This document shows, in pieces, positions 45,201-57,600 of a stretch of 64,000 nt of DNA. The stretch lies in NCBI RefSeq assembly GCF_910592395.1, contig NC_088310.1, positions 26,863,491 to 26,927,490 on the forward strand, written 5' to 3'. The position numbers and the translations under genes are program-made. Each line of letters starts with the position of its first letter. The first letter of the stretch is position 1. The DNA comes from Lineus longissimus. Lineage: Eukaryota; Nemertea; Pilidiophora; Heteronemertea; Lineidae. A model generated the notes under the pieces. That model saw nothing but the letters and a program-made list of their open reading frames with translations, did no database searches and was not told the DNA's origin.

Positions 45201-45355
45201 AGTCCAAAGCGTCGGGCGTTGTTCATGTCCTTGAACAATGCACATAATATAGTCCAATCACTAAAGAATTCCTGCGATTGTTATGGCAGCATGTAGAGAA
45301 CAAAATAGTTCAATAAAAGTCAGTGTCTTAGAGATCACGTGTCATGACATCATCA

Positions 45356-45679
45356 TCATATCGTGACGTCACTATCCTTTGTTGAATGGTGACTAGATAG
45401 GTCTGTAGGTGACGATAAAGATGCTGAGATAGAATGTGATGGCGTTCGCATGAGATCTGATTCCTCGTAGGATTTGATAGGTGACAGGTCAATAGAGTCC
45501 TCGTCGTCGCTGGAGTCCGCTGAGATGTGGGGTTCGACGGGTGACGTCTCCACGGCCTCGGGGGTCACACCATGTTTGGAAGCTTCCAGGGCCGCTGCCG
45601 CCTCGACTGCTCGTTTCTTTGCCGCCTCTTCCTCGCGTTTTGTCTTCCTCCATTTGGCACGTCGGTTCTTGAACCAAAC
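45356..45679 (-). CDS. Gsc: Goosecoid exon 3: homeodomain helix 3 and C-terminus
   Basis: Begins [20 protein letters not shown], giving Lys50 and Asn51 of the homeodomain, then an acidic serine-rich tail ending KDSDVTI before the stop at 45358-45356. The acceptor is CGTGTCTTGCAG. No standard AATAAA was found on the minus strand close downstream. Confidence 0.93.
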   Translation of the reverse strand, partial: VWFKNRRAKWRKTKREEEAAKKRAVEAAAALEASKHGVTPEAVETSPVEPHISADSSDDEDSIDLSPIKSYEESDLMRTPSHSISASLSSPTDLSSHHSTKDSDVTI

Positions 45680-48600
45680 CTGCAAGACACGAAGGGGAGG
45701 AGTTGGGTTAGAAATAATGCAAAATAACTTTTTTTGTGTCGTCAGTGGGTGAAAGGTATCATACCAATCTTGGATGCGAGAGAAGTGTTTGATATGATCT
45801 GAAAAAGAAACTGTTATTAATGGAATCGCCGATCATAATATCGAATTCGATTCCGTGTATGCTTTTTACCATACATGTAGCTTTGAACTTTCTCCGCCAA
45901 AATATGACACAACAATGACGTTTGCTACAAGAAAAGCGCCATTTCTTTGCAAATCATGAAATGGCCGAGTGAGACATTGAACACAAAGTACAAGACAGAA
46001 CCCTAGCGGATGCACCGAAAATTCCCAGCCTCGCTCCCATCATCTGCTTCTCTCGGAGCACATCACATGACCTGCCGCGAGATATTTTCATTTCTCTGCG
46101 CCCCTACCATTAATGGTAAGATGTCTCCATTATGACCGTGAAATTTTTAAAGATTAACATTCCGGTGACCAAACGAGGATAATAGCCTCTTTGAGATTTG
46201 GATATTTCGCTCAAAGCGTTCTATTGTCTTGGTAAATTGTGTCCTGGTAGAGGCTGAGTACTTGTGTTTGGGGGCTGGTCTGCCCTGCCTCACCCGCGTC
46301 TGATCGCCCAAAGAAAACACGACAGGCCGAGACCTACAGGGACGCAGCTGATGGGCTTTCACGACGGGGTTAGCAAGAACAAAATCGTCAGCAGCACATT
46401 TAATTTTAACAGCTTTCATATTAGAGGTCTCATTGTGTTTCACTTTGTGTGGCAAATTTCAGATTTCGAAATGTTTGATCATTGGCGAATTCCGGCCGGT
46501 GATTTATCGCGGGTAATCCTTTAATACCAAAATGTAGCCCTTCCTAATCTGGCGGACACTTTATACTCCGACAAAGGAAAGAATGTAAGGTACATGTAGA
46601 AATATGAAAATCCTCTAACCCTAACTGGGCTGAAATTCTGCATTAACACCCTTCCACAGACTAAAACATGTCCCCAAACTGTTGGAAGCTCACACTGTAT
46701 TTCCACACTTTGTACGTGTCATAACCGCATTGTGTTCTAACATATTAGGCCATATTTCTCCACCACACCAACGTGTTTTCTCAGAACTAACGTCAAATTG
46801 TTGTGCATGCTAAACTGTTATTCCTGGCGGTATTAACGCATAATACCATAATACCATTAAGAAATTAACATTTGACTAAGAAAGTTCAAGCTTGCTTGAG
46901 AATTCAGCAAAAGCCTTTTTGACAATATCATCTTTGAAGTCAAAGGTAATTCCTTAATGCCCCTGTTCTCTTTATTAACTTAATCCATTAATTACATTTG
47001 CCAAGTTTTTTTTAGTATGAAACATCTAATACTATTGAAAGATTAAGTTGTTATTAAACTGATCCGTAGCTTGCTTGCCCTTCCAATTCCAACACTAATG
47101 CATTTGCAGCGTTATGCTTTTTATACAAATGTTGATCGGAGTTTAAGGTATTCAGAGTTTTAATTCTTCAGACTTCTCGTGTGAGAAGCATATTACTTAA
47201 ATGCCAGTGTTCGCTATTGATAGCAATCTCTCAGAATCAATCCTGAGTAGAAAATGATTCGAGACATTCATTTCTGTTACTATCAAAGCTTTAAATAATT
47301 TCAATATATGCGCTATCTCGTTCAGTTTGAGACAAGTTAGATGAGATTGTACATTTGTACAATGTAACATATTTATGAAACGTTTTCAATATTAAGTATC
47401 CTCTTCATTTGAAGTAGTTTTCAACTGTACGCTTAAACATCGACGAACACTGCTAGAAAGAAACATGCATGGTTTCGCCGTAAGTGTTTGGAGCCAGATG
47501 AACAGTAGTGGAATCCGCGAAATCCCTCGTTTAGTATAGATTAGCCGAACTTTTTCTATTGTTGTTACATTTTTGATAATCATATTGTTAACTGTACACG
47601 TTTCTTCTATCCAGGTGTTAAGGAAATAAGGGCAGTATTCCTGATTAAAAGGTCACAGCGCCCGAAGTTTGATTTGAAATGAGAGTTACAGGACCCGTTA
47701 TCCAAACGATGGAGGTATCATATCCCCGCCGCGGGTCCAGGAAACCAGTATTCGTTCCCAAACAGGTTGTTGATTATAACCCATATGGCAGCGGATCACC
47801 CAACTCCGCAAACACCCCAGAACTTATCACCCCATTGTACGCGACAACAGACAATACGAACATCTAGTAGCATAACTGCCGAGGAAGGCTTTACATAAGA
47901 ATCACTTAGTGGATGCGGAGAAAGTAAACTGCGCCCTGAAGCTGGATTATCTCGGGGCTTCAACAGAACAATCGGTTAAATACGTCCAGTGGGCCAGATT
48001 ACGTGTGGACAAAGCTGATCATATGCTTATGGACCGAGGCCTCTCGGACTTGTTCCACTTCCATCTCATTTGCAATACTTTCCCTGTCCTTGCCTTAACA
48101 ACGGAAGGGTGACTAATTACCATAATTTACCGTTCCCGCCACTGCTTCTTTGCAAACATATTGACGTCGTTTGGAGATTTTGCCAACTTTCAAATCGAAG
48201 GGCGACCTTAAGGTTGTCAATTTTGAATCGACGAGAGACCTTAAGTCAGTCCGGATGCTGACTATCCGCGGGTCGATTCTCACGGTCGACACAGTTCAGC
48301 TGAATAATCTTCACACGTCTTTTTCGTTGATGCACGTGTTGTGTTTTTTTTCGTTTTCAAGTTTGCACTTTTGGTCACCATGTGAAGTCACACGTCTGTT
48401 TTTTTCGCATACTGGTAAGAGCCTCCGTGCAGCTTCTATATTACCTGGTGTAGGTTTTGGCAAATTTGTCTTTCTCGTCATGGCAGAGAAACTATTAGAA
48501 CATGTCTGATGAGATGGCCACCCATCACTTTTTTGCTTTCATCTTCACTTCGTTGTTTTAAACAAAAGATAACGATGGTCTGTCGGAGCAGTTTGATATT

Positions 48601-51600
48601 CCCAAGTTACTTGCTTGGTGACAAAGGTCACCCACCAAGGTATGGATTCAATGCACCACTGACTTTCAAAACCTTCCATGATAACGCTCTACAAGCTTCT
48701 TTTTCACTTTCACTGAACTCGAACCATCTGAGGTAGTCTCATCATGTTGATGAGATTACTTCTCAAGGTCTGGTGCAAAAACAAAAAGGGTCACCACAAG
48801 AACCGTGAGAGAACCCACTTCAGACTTGAAGTACAGCGTTGCTGGGTCCCTTTCCCTGTCACACTGCGTCCCTTTTTCAATTTGATAAAGGGACTTAAGA
48901 GATGATAAAGGCTAATCTCAGGAGGAGTTTATTACAGATGGGTGGGTGCTCGAGGTCGCCCGCCATTACCCTCTCAATTAGAGCGATCATGGTGGCCCTC
49001 CCCTTCTTTCTCTCCTGGACAATGAGACAAATGTCATGTTAGACAACAAGCAGATCGCTACAGTTGCCACTGCTCTTCATATACCAAGGCGATGTTCATT
49101 TACCAGCTTGAAAATCTGATCATCCAGGCGTTCATTTTCAAGTGGTGGAAGTTCGTGACAATTTCTGCCGCGTTTGAGCGCGGTTTGTTCATACTGTGCG
49201 CGCCTTTTGATACGGAAGGCTTGAAGCGTCTGGTTTCGCCGGGGCATGGGGAGATAAACTCCATCATATCTCTCTATTGTAGGAAACTATGCCCCGTTAT
49301 GGCGCGGCAGTTATGATGAAAAGAATCAAATTTATGTTAGCTATTCGATTACTCCCAAAGAAGGAATAGAATTATAAGCTTTGTGACAAAGATCTTTAGA
49401 AAGGCGGCAGCGAAAGCCGTGCCTTCCAACTTGAAGTGGATGCCAGTCAAACCCCCTATTGTTGAGATGTTAACTTCCAAGATAGCATTACACCACAAGT
49501 GGCAGGAGAACCTCTCAGATTTCATACTCATCACGCCGCGGAAATGCGAATAGAGACATGGAGAAGATGGGTTGAAATAATAGGAATGTCCATACAAATC
49601 TCGTCTCTAAGCTACTCTCGAGCTTATAGTTTTCACGCCCGTCCTTGATGATTAACATGAGAACTGCAAACACTGGCAGCTGCTACAGCCCAGCCAGTGT
49701 TGGCTGACGATTAGGGACGTGAACGCGACAATCTCGCGGATAAATAGCCCAGAATCCGGGCACACAATCTGTTTCCTGGATCATCTCGCCAAAGGTGATT
49801 TCCACCCCATCGTAGATTATGCTCACTGCTCATGACACAGTCAAGTCTCACCAATTGGTGTTTCATATATGTACACCCGTTACGCATTTGTTTGGCTAAA
49901 TTCACTTAATATTCAATCCATGACCAAACAAGCAGGAGTTCTTTAATGTCCCTATTTGGCAACTGATTCTTTTGCCTCTGTCAGCATGACCGCCATCTTG
50001 TCTGAAATGTGGCCATCGGGACACCTGACGTTATGAAGTGGGAGGATGTATTACGCTCCGTCTTGGGTTAGCTGACATTAAGATGCCGGTTGGCGTATTA
50101 TCACACGATGAAGAAGAGGACTAAAGTTCTTATCAAGTATCTGCTGCTGGCTTTTTATTAGCAAACAGCCAATAATAGGATGGAAGGAGAGTGACACTAC
50201 ACTGTAAACAGACAGTCAGAGGAGATGGGTAAACTTAAACTACTGAAGAGTGTGGAGAGGGACGAGTGGCTGGCTGATATGAGTTATGATGGCAAACGTT
50301 AGATAACTTGGAACAGTCACTGACTTCGACTGATACCTTTAAAGGCCGTGTATGGCCGAGAGGCTCACTAGGTTAGAGGTGTGTTATATCTTGTCTAAGT
50401 CAATGTTGACGCTCTAACATATTCATATAGACCAACGTTTCCGAGCAGCACCGGCCCGTTTCGAGAGTTGGAAATGGATCTAAGCTCCGTGCAGAGAATT
50501 TGTGTACGAAGATAAGGGCATTCGCCCTTGACAGCCACTCACCGTGATCCGTCACAGAAAACAGAGGACCAATTCTCCAGGGGGACTAAATTTACTTTCA
50601 CACGGGTTATGAGAGGCGAAATTGTGTCCTATATAGCATCCAAAAGGGTGTATTTCTGTCAGCGGGAGATCCGGATAAGGACGTCTTGCAAACAAACCCG
50701 ACGACAGATGAGCGTTTGATGAAATATTAATAAGAAGATATCGGACACCGGGACCCGTCCCATAATGGTACTCAGACCATTTCGCTACTTGTTCAGATAA
50801 TGCTGACGGATCTGGCGGACTTTACAGATAAGCCCGAGAAATCTTGATAATTCAAGCAAATTCTGCCTCTTCAGTGGAGCAATCATAGCGGAATCCTACT
50901 CCTGTTATCTATTCTCTTAGAGAATGTGGGAACATTTCCTCTTGCCCAGCTGCTGGAGTATCTCCCATTGCATCCCGTTACAGTCTATGAAAGAAATCCA
51001 GGATGTCCAGGTCGCACTGGGTTAAGCCAGCTTTTGGTGAGATTGCGGCTACAGGGGACACGATTTCCCCGCTAAATCTTAATTATCGTTAAGGATATCA
51101 GTGGCAGGCTGGCTACTAACACACCAGTATTCTGCTAATACCAGCTTAATAAGGTTTTGTAAGAGTATCAATTCAACTCTGAAGTATGAAAAAAATTTCA
51201 AGTCCAAATATTTTTTCACTTGTCTTTTTCTGCTCAAAGTGAAGAAAAATTATCAGCCCCCAAAAGTTTTGGCTTTGAAAATTTTTCAGAATTTTGAACT
51301 TATGAAAAAGTTCAACAATTTTGGCGGAAAAACTTAATCATGCATTTTGTCCCCGGATTTTCAATTTCACTAACGCGACCACCCCGGTAACACGACCATT
51401 CCACCTCGGTCCCATGAGTGTTCGTGTTACCGGGGTTCCACTGTATATCAATATCACGACCCTCTCTGTAAATTTCTTATACTCTTACCTGGCAAAATTG
51501 CCAACCACATGACAATCTCTCGCCTATACTTTCGTGATTGAGATCGGGGTTTATGGTATATGGTAAGTGACAATACTAGCTAGATATTGAAAGATATACG

Positions 51601-54600
51601 AAAGACTTTGAGAAGTGCTGGCCAATTTGTTATCTTAACGTTACAGCAAGACCTGCCAATCATGCTTCATATTGGTGTGGAGTGGCATCTGACGTGATAG
51701 AGAGGAATATCGGAGTCCAGATAAAATTCTTAAATTTCATAATCTTAGCTGTCAGACATGTCGTAGAAGGAAACCAATTTGGTATCATTCAGTAGAAATT
51801 AATATCCTACATGTGACAGATAGTGATCCCTCAAGTAGCCTCAAGCTGCTGCTTGCGAATTTCGCCACCGCTCGGAGTATCCAGAACGAGGCGTAATGGC
51901 GGATAACGGATATCTTGACGTCACAACCGGACGCTGCACCCGACCAGATTATCCTGGGATCTAGCTATTAGTATTAAACTTGGTCAGAATTATGACGCTC
52001 TTCGCTTGAATTTGTGGTTTTTGACGCTGGAATATTTGCTAGTTTTGTAAAATTTGTTTGCTGACGTGGTACTGTACGATTCTGGCACACTCAAGTGTCG
52101 TTAAGTCAACAGTGGTCCAAACCGGGATTGGTTTCACCATTAAACCATATGCATTCATCTTACCAGTAATTGAAAACGAGCCATTCAGCTCAGCGCTGTA
52201 ACCAGCAACTTAATAACAGATTAACAAAGAAGTATCACTGACTTGTCGTTTGTAAATACAAATTAGACCAAAATCTATCGGAGTCTCATTGCAATAATCT
52301 GGAATCAGTAACGTGCGTATTGGTGAGAGACGTCGAGTGGGGGTAATAACCAAATGTAGCAGGAGGCGTAAGAAAATCAGCCTACCGTCCTACAACTCGT
52401 GTGCAACTCTTATGAACAGACGTCAGGTTTCAATGGCAGACGATAGGCGATTGGAGTAGCTGGTGGAACTCAACGCTGTTCAACTAGCAAAGGATGAGTT
52501 GTAAAGTATCGATCAAAATCTCGAATCATTGGTCAAATCATGAAAAGGTCGTTTCATTCACTAACAAAGCTACCCGCAATGAGTATTGGTGGCGCCACTG
52601 GCGGAAATACAAGATGGCTGAACATTTATTGACTGATTGAATCAGAAGCACGTGCAGTATCTAGAATCTTTCACTTGTCAAAGGGTTAAACTCAGTCAAC
52701 ATTTCATCGCAACACAGAAGGAAAGCATTTCACGCTGTTAAGTCACTTGGCGTATTCTGAAAAAATACAACCGAGATGAGAGAATTGTGAATCGCCGAAT
52801 AAAGTATTTGCTCCAGCGACGAAGACGTCCTAATCCACATCTCACGGCTGTCTCATCCACTCAAAATGAGAGTTCAGTCGCTCAACATCGCGTAAAACTC
52901 ATCATTATGTTTGGAGTTGCCAAATTATTCATTAAGCTGGTTACTCATATCGCGCTTGAGCATTTTAAGTGTAGATTTGGGAATTTAATAAAGATGAAAA
53001 TGGTTTACATTTAGCTTATTACTGACTTTACGCTGTTTGAAATGGTTTAAGTGGACTTATTAGCAGTGTGATGAATCTAGTGATGACATAGGATAGAATT
53101 GTTTCATTCACGTACATGTACACCGTAGCCTGACGGTCGGTAGCTTCTCCGGAAAAGCCCAACAGGGCTTGTCTTATGTTGCTTCAAGTTTAAAGCCCCA
53201 GTGTGGCATGGAATATCACCTTGTGAATTAGTACTATTACACGGATCTCAATACCAATTGCAACAAAATGGTTAAGCGTAACCATTCTACTTCAGAAAAT
53301 GAGCCTGGCTATACTTGGCCGGGAAATTGACGCACGATGCTCATTATATCAGCATCACTTTTAAAATACAATATAAAGCCAAGTAGTGTAAATGGCTAAT
53401 TTCGTACTTGATATTCATTAAACCTCATACATGGGGAATATTAGCCTACTTGGCGTCAAATGAATTTACACAAGCGAAGTACCCGGCGTAGTGTATATTT
53501 CATCACACTGTAACCAACCCAGTCTCAATTAGTGCTGCAAGTCGCACCCATCAAAAACACAAGTGAAGAGCCTCGTTATCATCATCTCAAGAAGCCATTA
53601 TCTGCCACGCCGGGAAAGATATCTCTTTCCTAATAACAACTTGGCCGTTTTTTGATATATTCTTTGACGTATCAAGTATCAAGGCTGGCATCCGAAGGTT
53701 TTTCTGCCTTAAAGGAAATCCTGCACCTATAAGAAGCGTTGACGATCGTTTCTCTGTCGAGGTTTCCCTCAATGTTTGATTACATGAAACGCATAGGTGC
53801 ATAGGTGGCGCTACTTACTTCTACTCGCTCCTCTTTGAGATCTACTTTCATGGCCAATTCTTCACGTAGTAATACATCAGGGTAGTGCGTCTTGTGAAAT
53901 GTAGCTTCTAATTCTTCTAATTGTTCCTCAGTGAAAATAGTGCGATGGCGCCTCTTCCGCTTCTGGCCTGCCCTGACGAATTCATGGGGCATGAATCCAG
54001 CGAATGGGGAATACGCTAAAAGTAAAGGAAAAAACCCGTCTCATTATTACACGTTGAAGGTTAGGTCATGAGTCAAGGTCGGTCAAGGTCAACGGTAAGG
54101 TCACGCAGCCTCCGCCCCATTCCTCTTATTGCATGTTCATCTGGATGAGCTGTCATTCGATACGCGCCAGCGTCATCTCTGGAGCAAAGAAAGAATATGC
54201 AGGATGAAGGTCATTACAGGTGTCAAGGTCGGTGAAGGCAATGGCATATCATCAAAAGACTCTCACTATAGTATACATAATGTTAAAAATGTAAGTTCAA
54301 CATGATCGGATGGGTACTCGTCCTTCTCTGGATGGGTCATCGTCCAGCTACAATAGCGGTATTTTTCCCCATCCATCACTAATAAAACCAACTCATCGCA
54401 GACTCTTCAGTGGCTGAAGAGGCAATAGAGAGAAATAGATTAAGAGATAATATGTTCATCCAGTTATTACTTTCTTTCAAGAGGATCAACTTTCGTACGG
54501 ACCGTGTAGCACCGGACTATTACAGATAGTCAAACTCGTATACGGCGTCAGCGGAAGACCGGAAACCGATTTCAAAGCTGAAAGATGATGAGCTATAAAA

Positions 54601-57600
54601 TTATGATGTTTGACTGGCGTAGAGTTGACATAATGTGTGACTCGTCTGTTCTGAAGAGTGAACCTCGGAAAGGTATAATCATGGTTCAATCTATACTCGG
54701 GAGTTTATAGTATACATCGACCAAAAATATTTTGGAACCTTGGCCTCTTTTCATGTAAGGTTAACTGAAACTGAACACCGAGAAAAACACTTGATTCAAA
54801 AGAGCATCGTTTGTGATGCGGTAGATGTTTTGTATGATTCAGTTAAGAGTTGAAGATATTTGGGAGACGACCGGTGGTATTCAATGCACTGGTTTGGTTA
54901 CATTACCAAAGCGTTCAAGCACCCAGCCATGGCATTTAGAGAACTTAACCCAAATTTCACGATGAGTTCGTCTCATTGCGGTTCAATTCGAACGGGAGGA
55001 GAGATTTGGAGTGGGAGTTTTACAGCGTTTTGATGGTCATTCAACACACCGGGAGCCGATGAACCCCTTCAAACTCGCCATTAAATACAATAATAGATGG
55101 TGATAAGTCCCCTAAACCTAGCACGGAGCAATGCTTGAGCATAAGTAAACTGCCTTTTCGGCTGTACGTTACTCAATGTTTGCCTCTCTAAGTGAACAGC
55201 ACGATTGAATAACACTTCGATTCAAATCGAAATTTGAAATTTTCCCACTTGAAAAGTTGGGTTGTCTGATAATAAATGCTGTGTAACAACACCTGATTTG
55301 CATCGCTTTTTGTGCGGAAGGTACGTAGAGACTTGCGAGGTATGGTTTTAAACGGCTCATACAGGTAACTGGTTTGATATTGGGGATGACTGAGCTTGTG
55401 ATTTTCCCTTGAAATGGTATCTCAGGGGAAGACTGTCCTGTAATTGCTGTAAGCTGTCCCCTCCTGTTAATCTTCCCTAATCTGGGAAAGGACTCCCTTG
55501 TGAAAGCCCCGACGCGACCAATTCCTCAACACGGTCAACGGATTGGAACTGACTTCCCTTCTAAAATAAAGTTGCTAATTACAAAAGGATCAAGAGACAT
55601 CGACCAGTAAGTGTTCTAAGCCTACTTTCCACGACATTAAATGCATAAATGTTTAAACAGTTCGCCAAGTTTAGAGTAACTCTGCGAAAACATTTTACTT
55701 TCCTGACTGAAAGTCTACAAACAGAATTTGAAGTTGTTTACCATCCCGTCTCTAAAACTCCTTTCAGTATAAGCTACTTAGGCGATTAACTATTATAAGA
55801 CTACTGTCTCTTTTACGGATTGGTCATGCCTCAACCCTATTGTCATTCACTTGGCTACCCCTTTCAAATTGACAAATATTATCGAAGTTTTAATTCGTTA
55901 TGCATAAGGAGGCATCCTTAACTTGCTAATATTTTGTATAGTTAAAACCAAAGTAAACTAACGTTGTGGATTAATAAACTTAAACGATTCTCAGGGGTTC
56001 TTAAATCCTTTTTATCAAGAACTTGTGTACGCAAGGATAGCGGTTTTAATCCAGATAAAATGCAAATACTGGTCTTGTTTACATTAGGTCCGCTTTGGAA
56101 AAAAAGTGGCAACGGCTGATTCAATAGTTCCTTTTTTTAAATTGAATTCTCAAATGCGTATAGCTTTATATGTAAATTCAGTTGATGCAAGACAATTTTA
56201 TTTTCTTCAAGTGATTCTCTTTCCTTCCCTTGATTCAATGCTCTCATTGACTTAAAACAATGGAAACATTTTTTGGCAAAGATTTGACCAAAACAATGCA
56301 CTTTTACACAGAGACTAAGATGCTTTCAGCGGCACAACGGGGACTCAAACATAAAAAAGAATTCTGGGCGCAACAATGGCGAATATATTACAATTGTCAT
56401 TATTTATTGTGGACATTCCCTCGAATACAACTAGACCAATAATACAAAGTCGCCTCACCATTAGCGCGTCGCCTTCGGTATGTTTTCCCGAGTAACATAA
56501 CACACCATCTGTGGGAGTCTAACGGTCAATATTGAACCAATGATCTCCCGCCAAACCCTCAGATATGCAGCTATTTCCACTCACTCGAGAGATGTGCCAA
56601 CCCTCCCTCGGGCTGACTACCACTCGCTATAGACAAACCGATTTTTAATCTAACACCCCTAATCTATCATCATACATACCCTTTAACGCTGTTTACTTAT
56701 CGGCCGCTTTCACTTATTGCAATTTCGAAGTATTTGTTGATTATTTTAGACACGCTTCAGGCAAGGTGTTCGATATGGGATGGAATGAAGTTTGTGTGCA
56801 TAACTGCCTACGCATTCCAACTTATTTCATAAAACAATCGCTGATATTTGAACCAGGTAAACCCGTTTAAATTCAATTTTTATCATCGCGTAAGCTTGAT
56901 GCCTGACATCACCGCAAGAAAATGTCTCTGTATAGCATCAAGGCGAATCGATGCTTTCGCGTCTGCGTATCTCTTCACTGAATGATATTCAATTCAGTTT
57001 CTTAAATTGACTCCAAAGCTAAGGTCGAAAAAACACACTAATCTCGATAATATCATTCTTCATACTTAGATGAAAGGACGTCTACTTTCATTTGCCATTG
57101 GTGTGACGATATCTAACCCTCTCTATAACTCAATAAAAAAGCAGCTGTCATTCGCTGCGGACCTGTGATCACCATCTTGAAAGCGTTGCAATTGGATACT
57201 TTCCTCCATTCAAGTTGTTGACAATATGAAAAAAATGTCAGTTTGAAGTTTGGTGGGCCTTTTTTGCCGTAATCTCATGTTGAAAACAACAATCGTGACC
57301 CATTTTAAACTGAAAGCGCCACTCAAAAATACAAGATCATGAAAAATGATACCAAACAAAGAATATCCTTTATGATCTTTTTATAAGGAAAGTGTGTTTT
57401 CTATTTCAAATTCTATACAACATGGAGGACAATCGTGATCAAAAGTTGCTCTTCACTGGGCTAAAATCGTGAATAAAGATACTTCAACTAGAACTAGTTT
57501 AAGGAGAATTCGAGTTCTCAAGGTTTACTCAAGGTTCGGAATGCGCATTTAAAGCCTCAAATGCCCCATTCAAAACTTACGACCGGCTCATTGTTTATGA

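Larger units (their letters stand above)
32985..45355. other. 12.4-kb gene-poor region downstream of goosecoid
   Basis: No ORF with protein-family features on either strand. Contents I can name: a TA-flanked MITE at 39913-40095, a small inverted repeat at 39061-39141, paired CRE motifs at 42040-42074 with a possible orphan first exon, and assorted A+T-rich sequence. Its position next to a developmental homeobox gene makes regulatory DNA likely, which is inference only. Confidence 0.55.

Noticed and set aside
47679-47867. Small plus-strand ORF in goosecoid intron 2 (starts [14 protein letters not shown])
   Set aside because: Looks somewhat protein-like ([18 protein letters not shown]), but it is only 62 codons with no homology I know and no adjoining exon.
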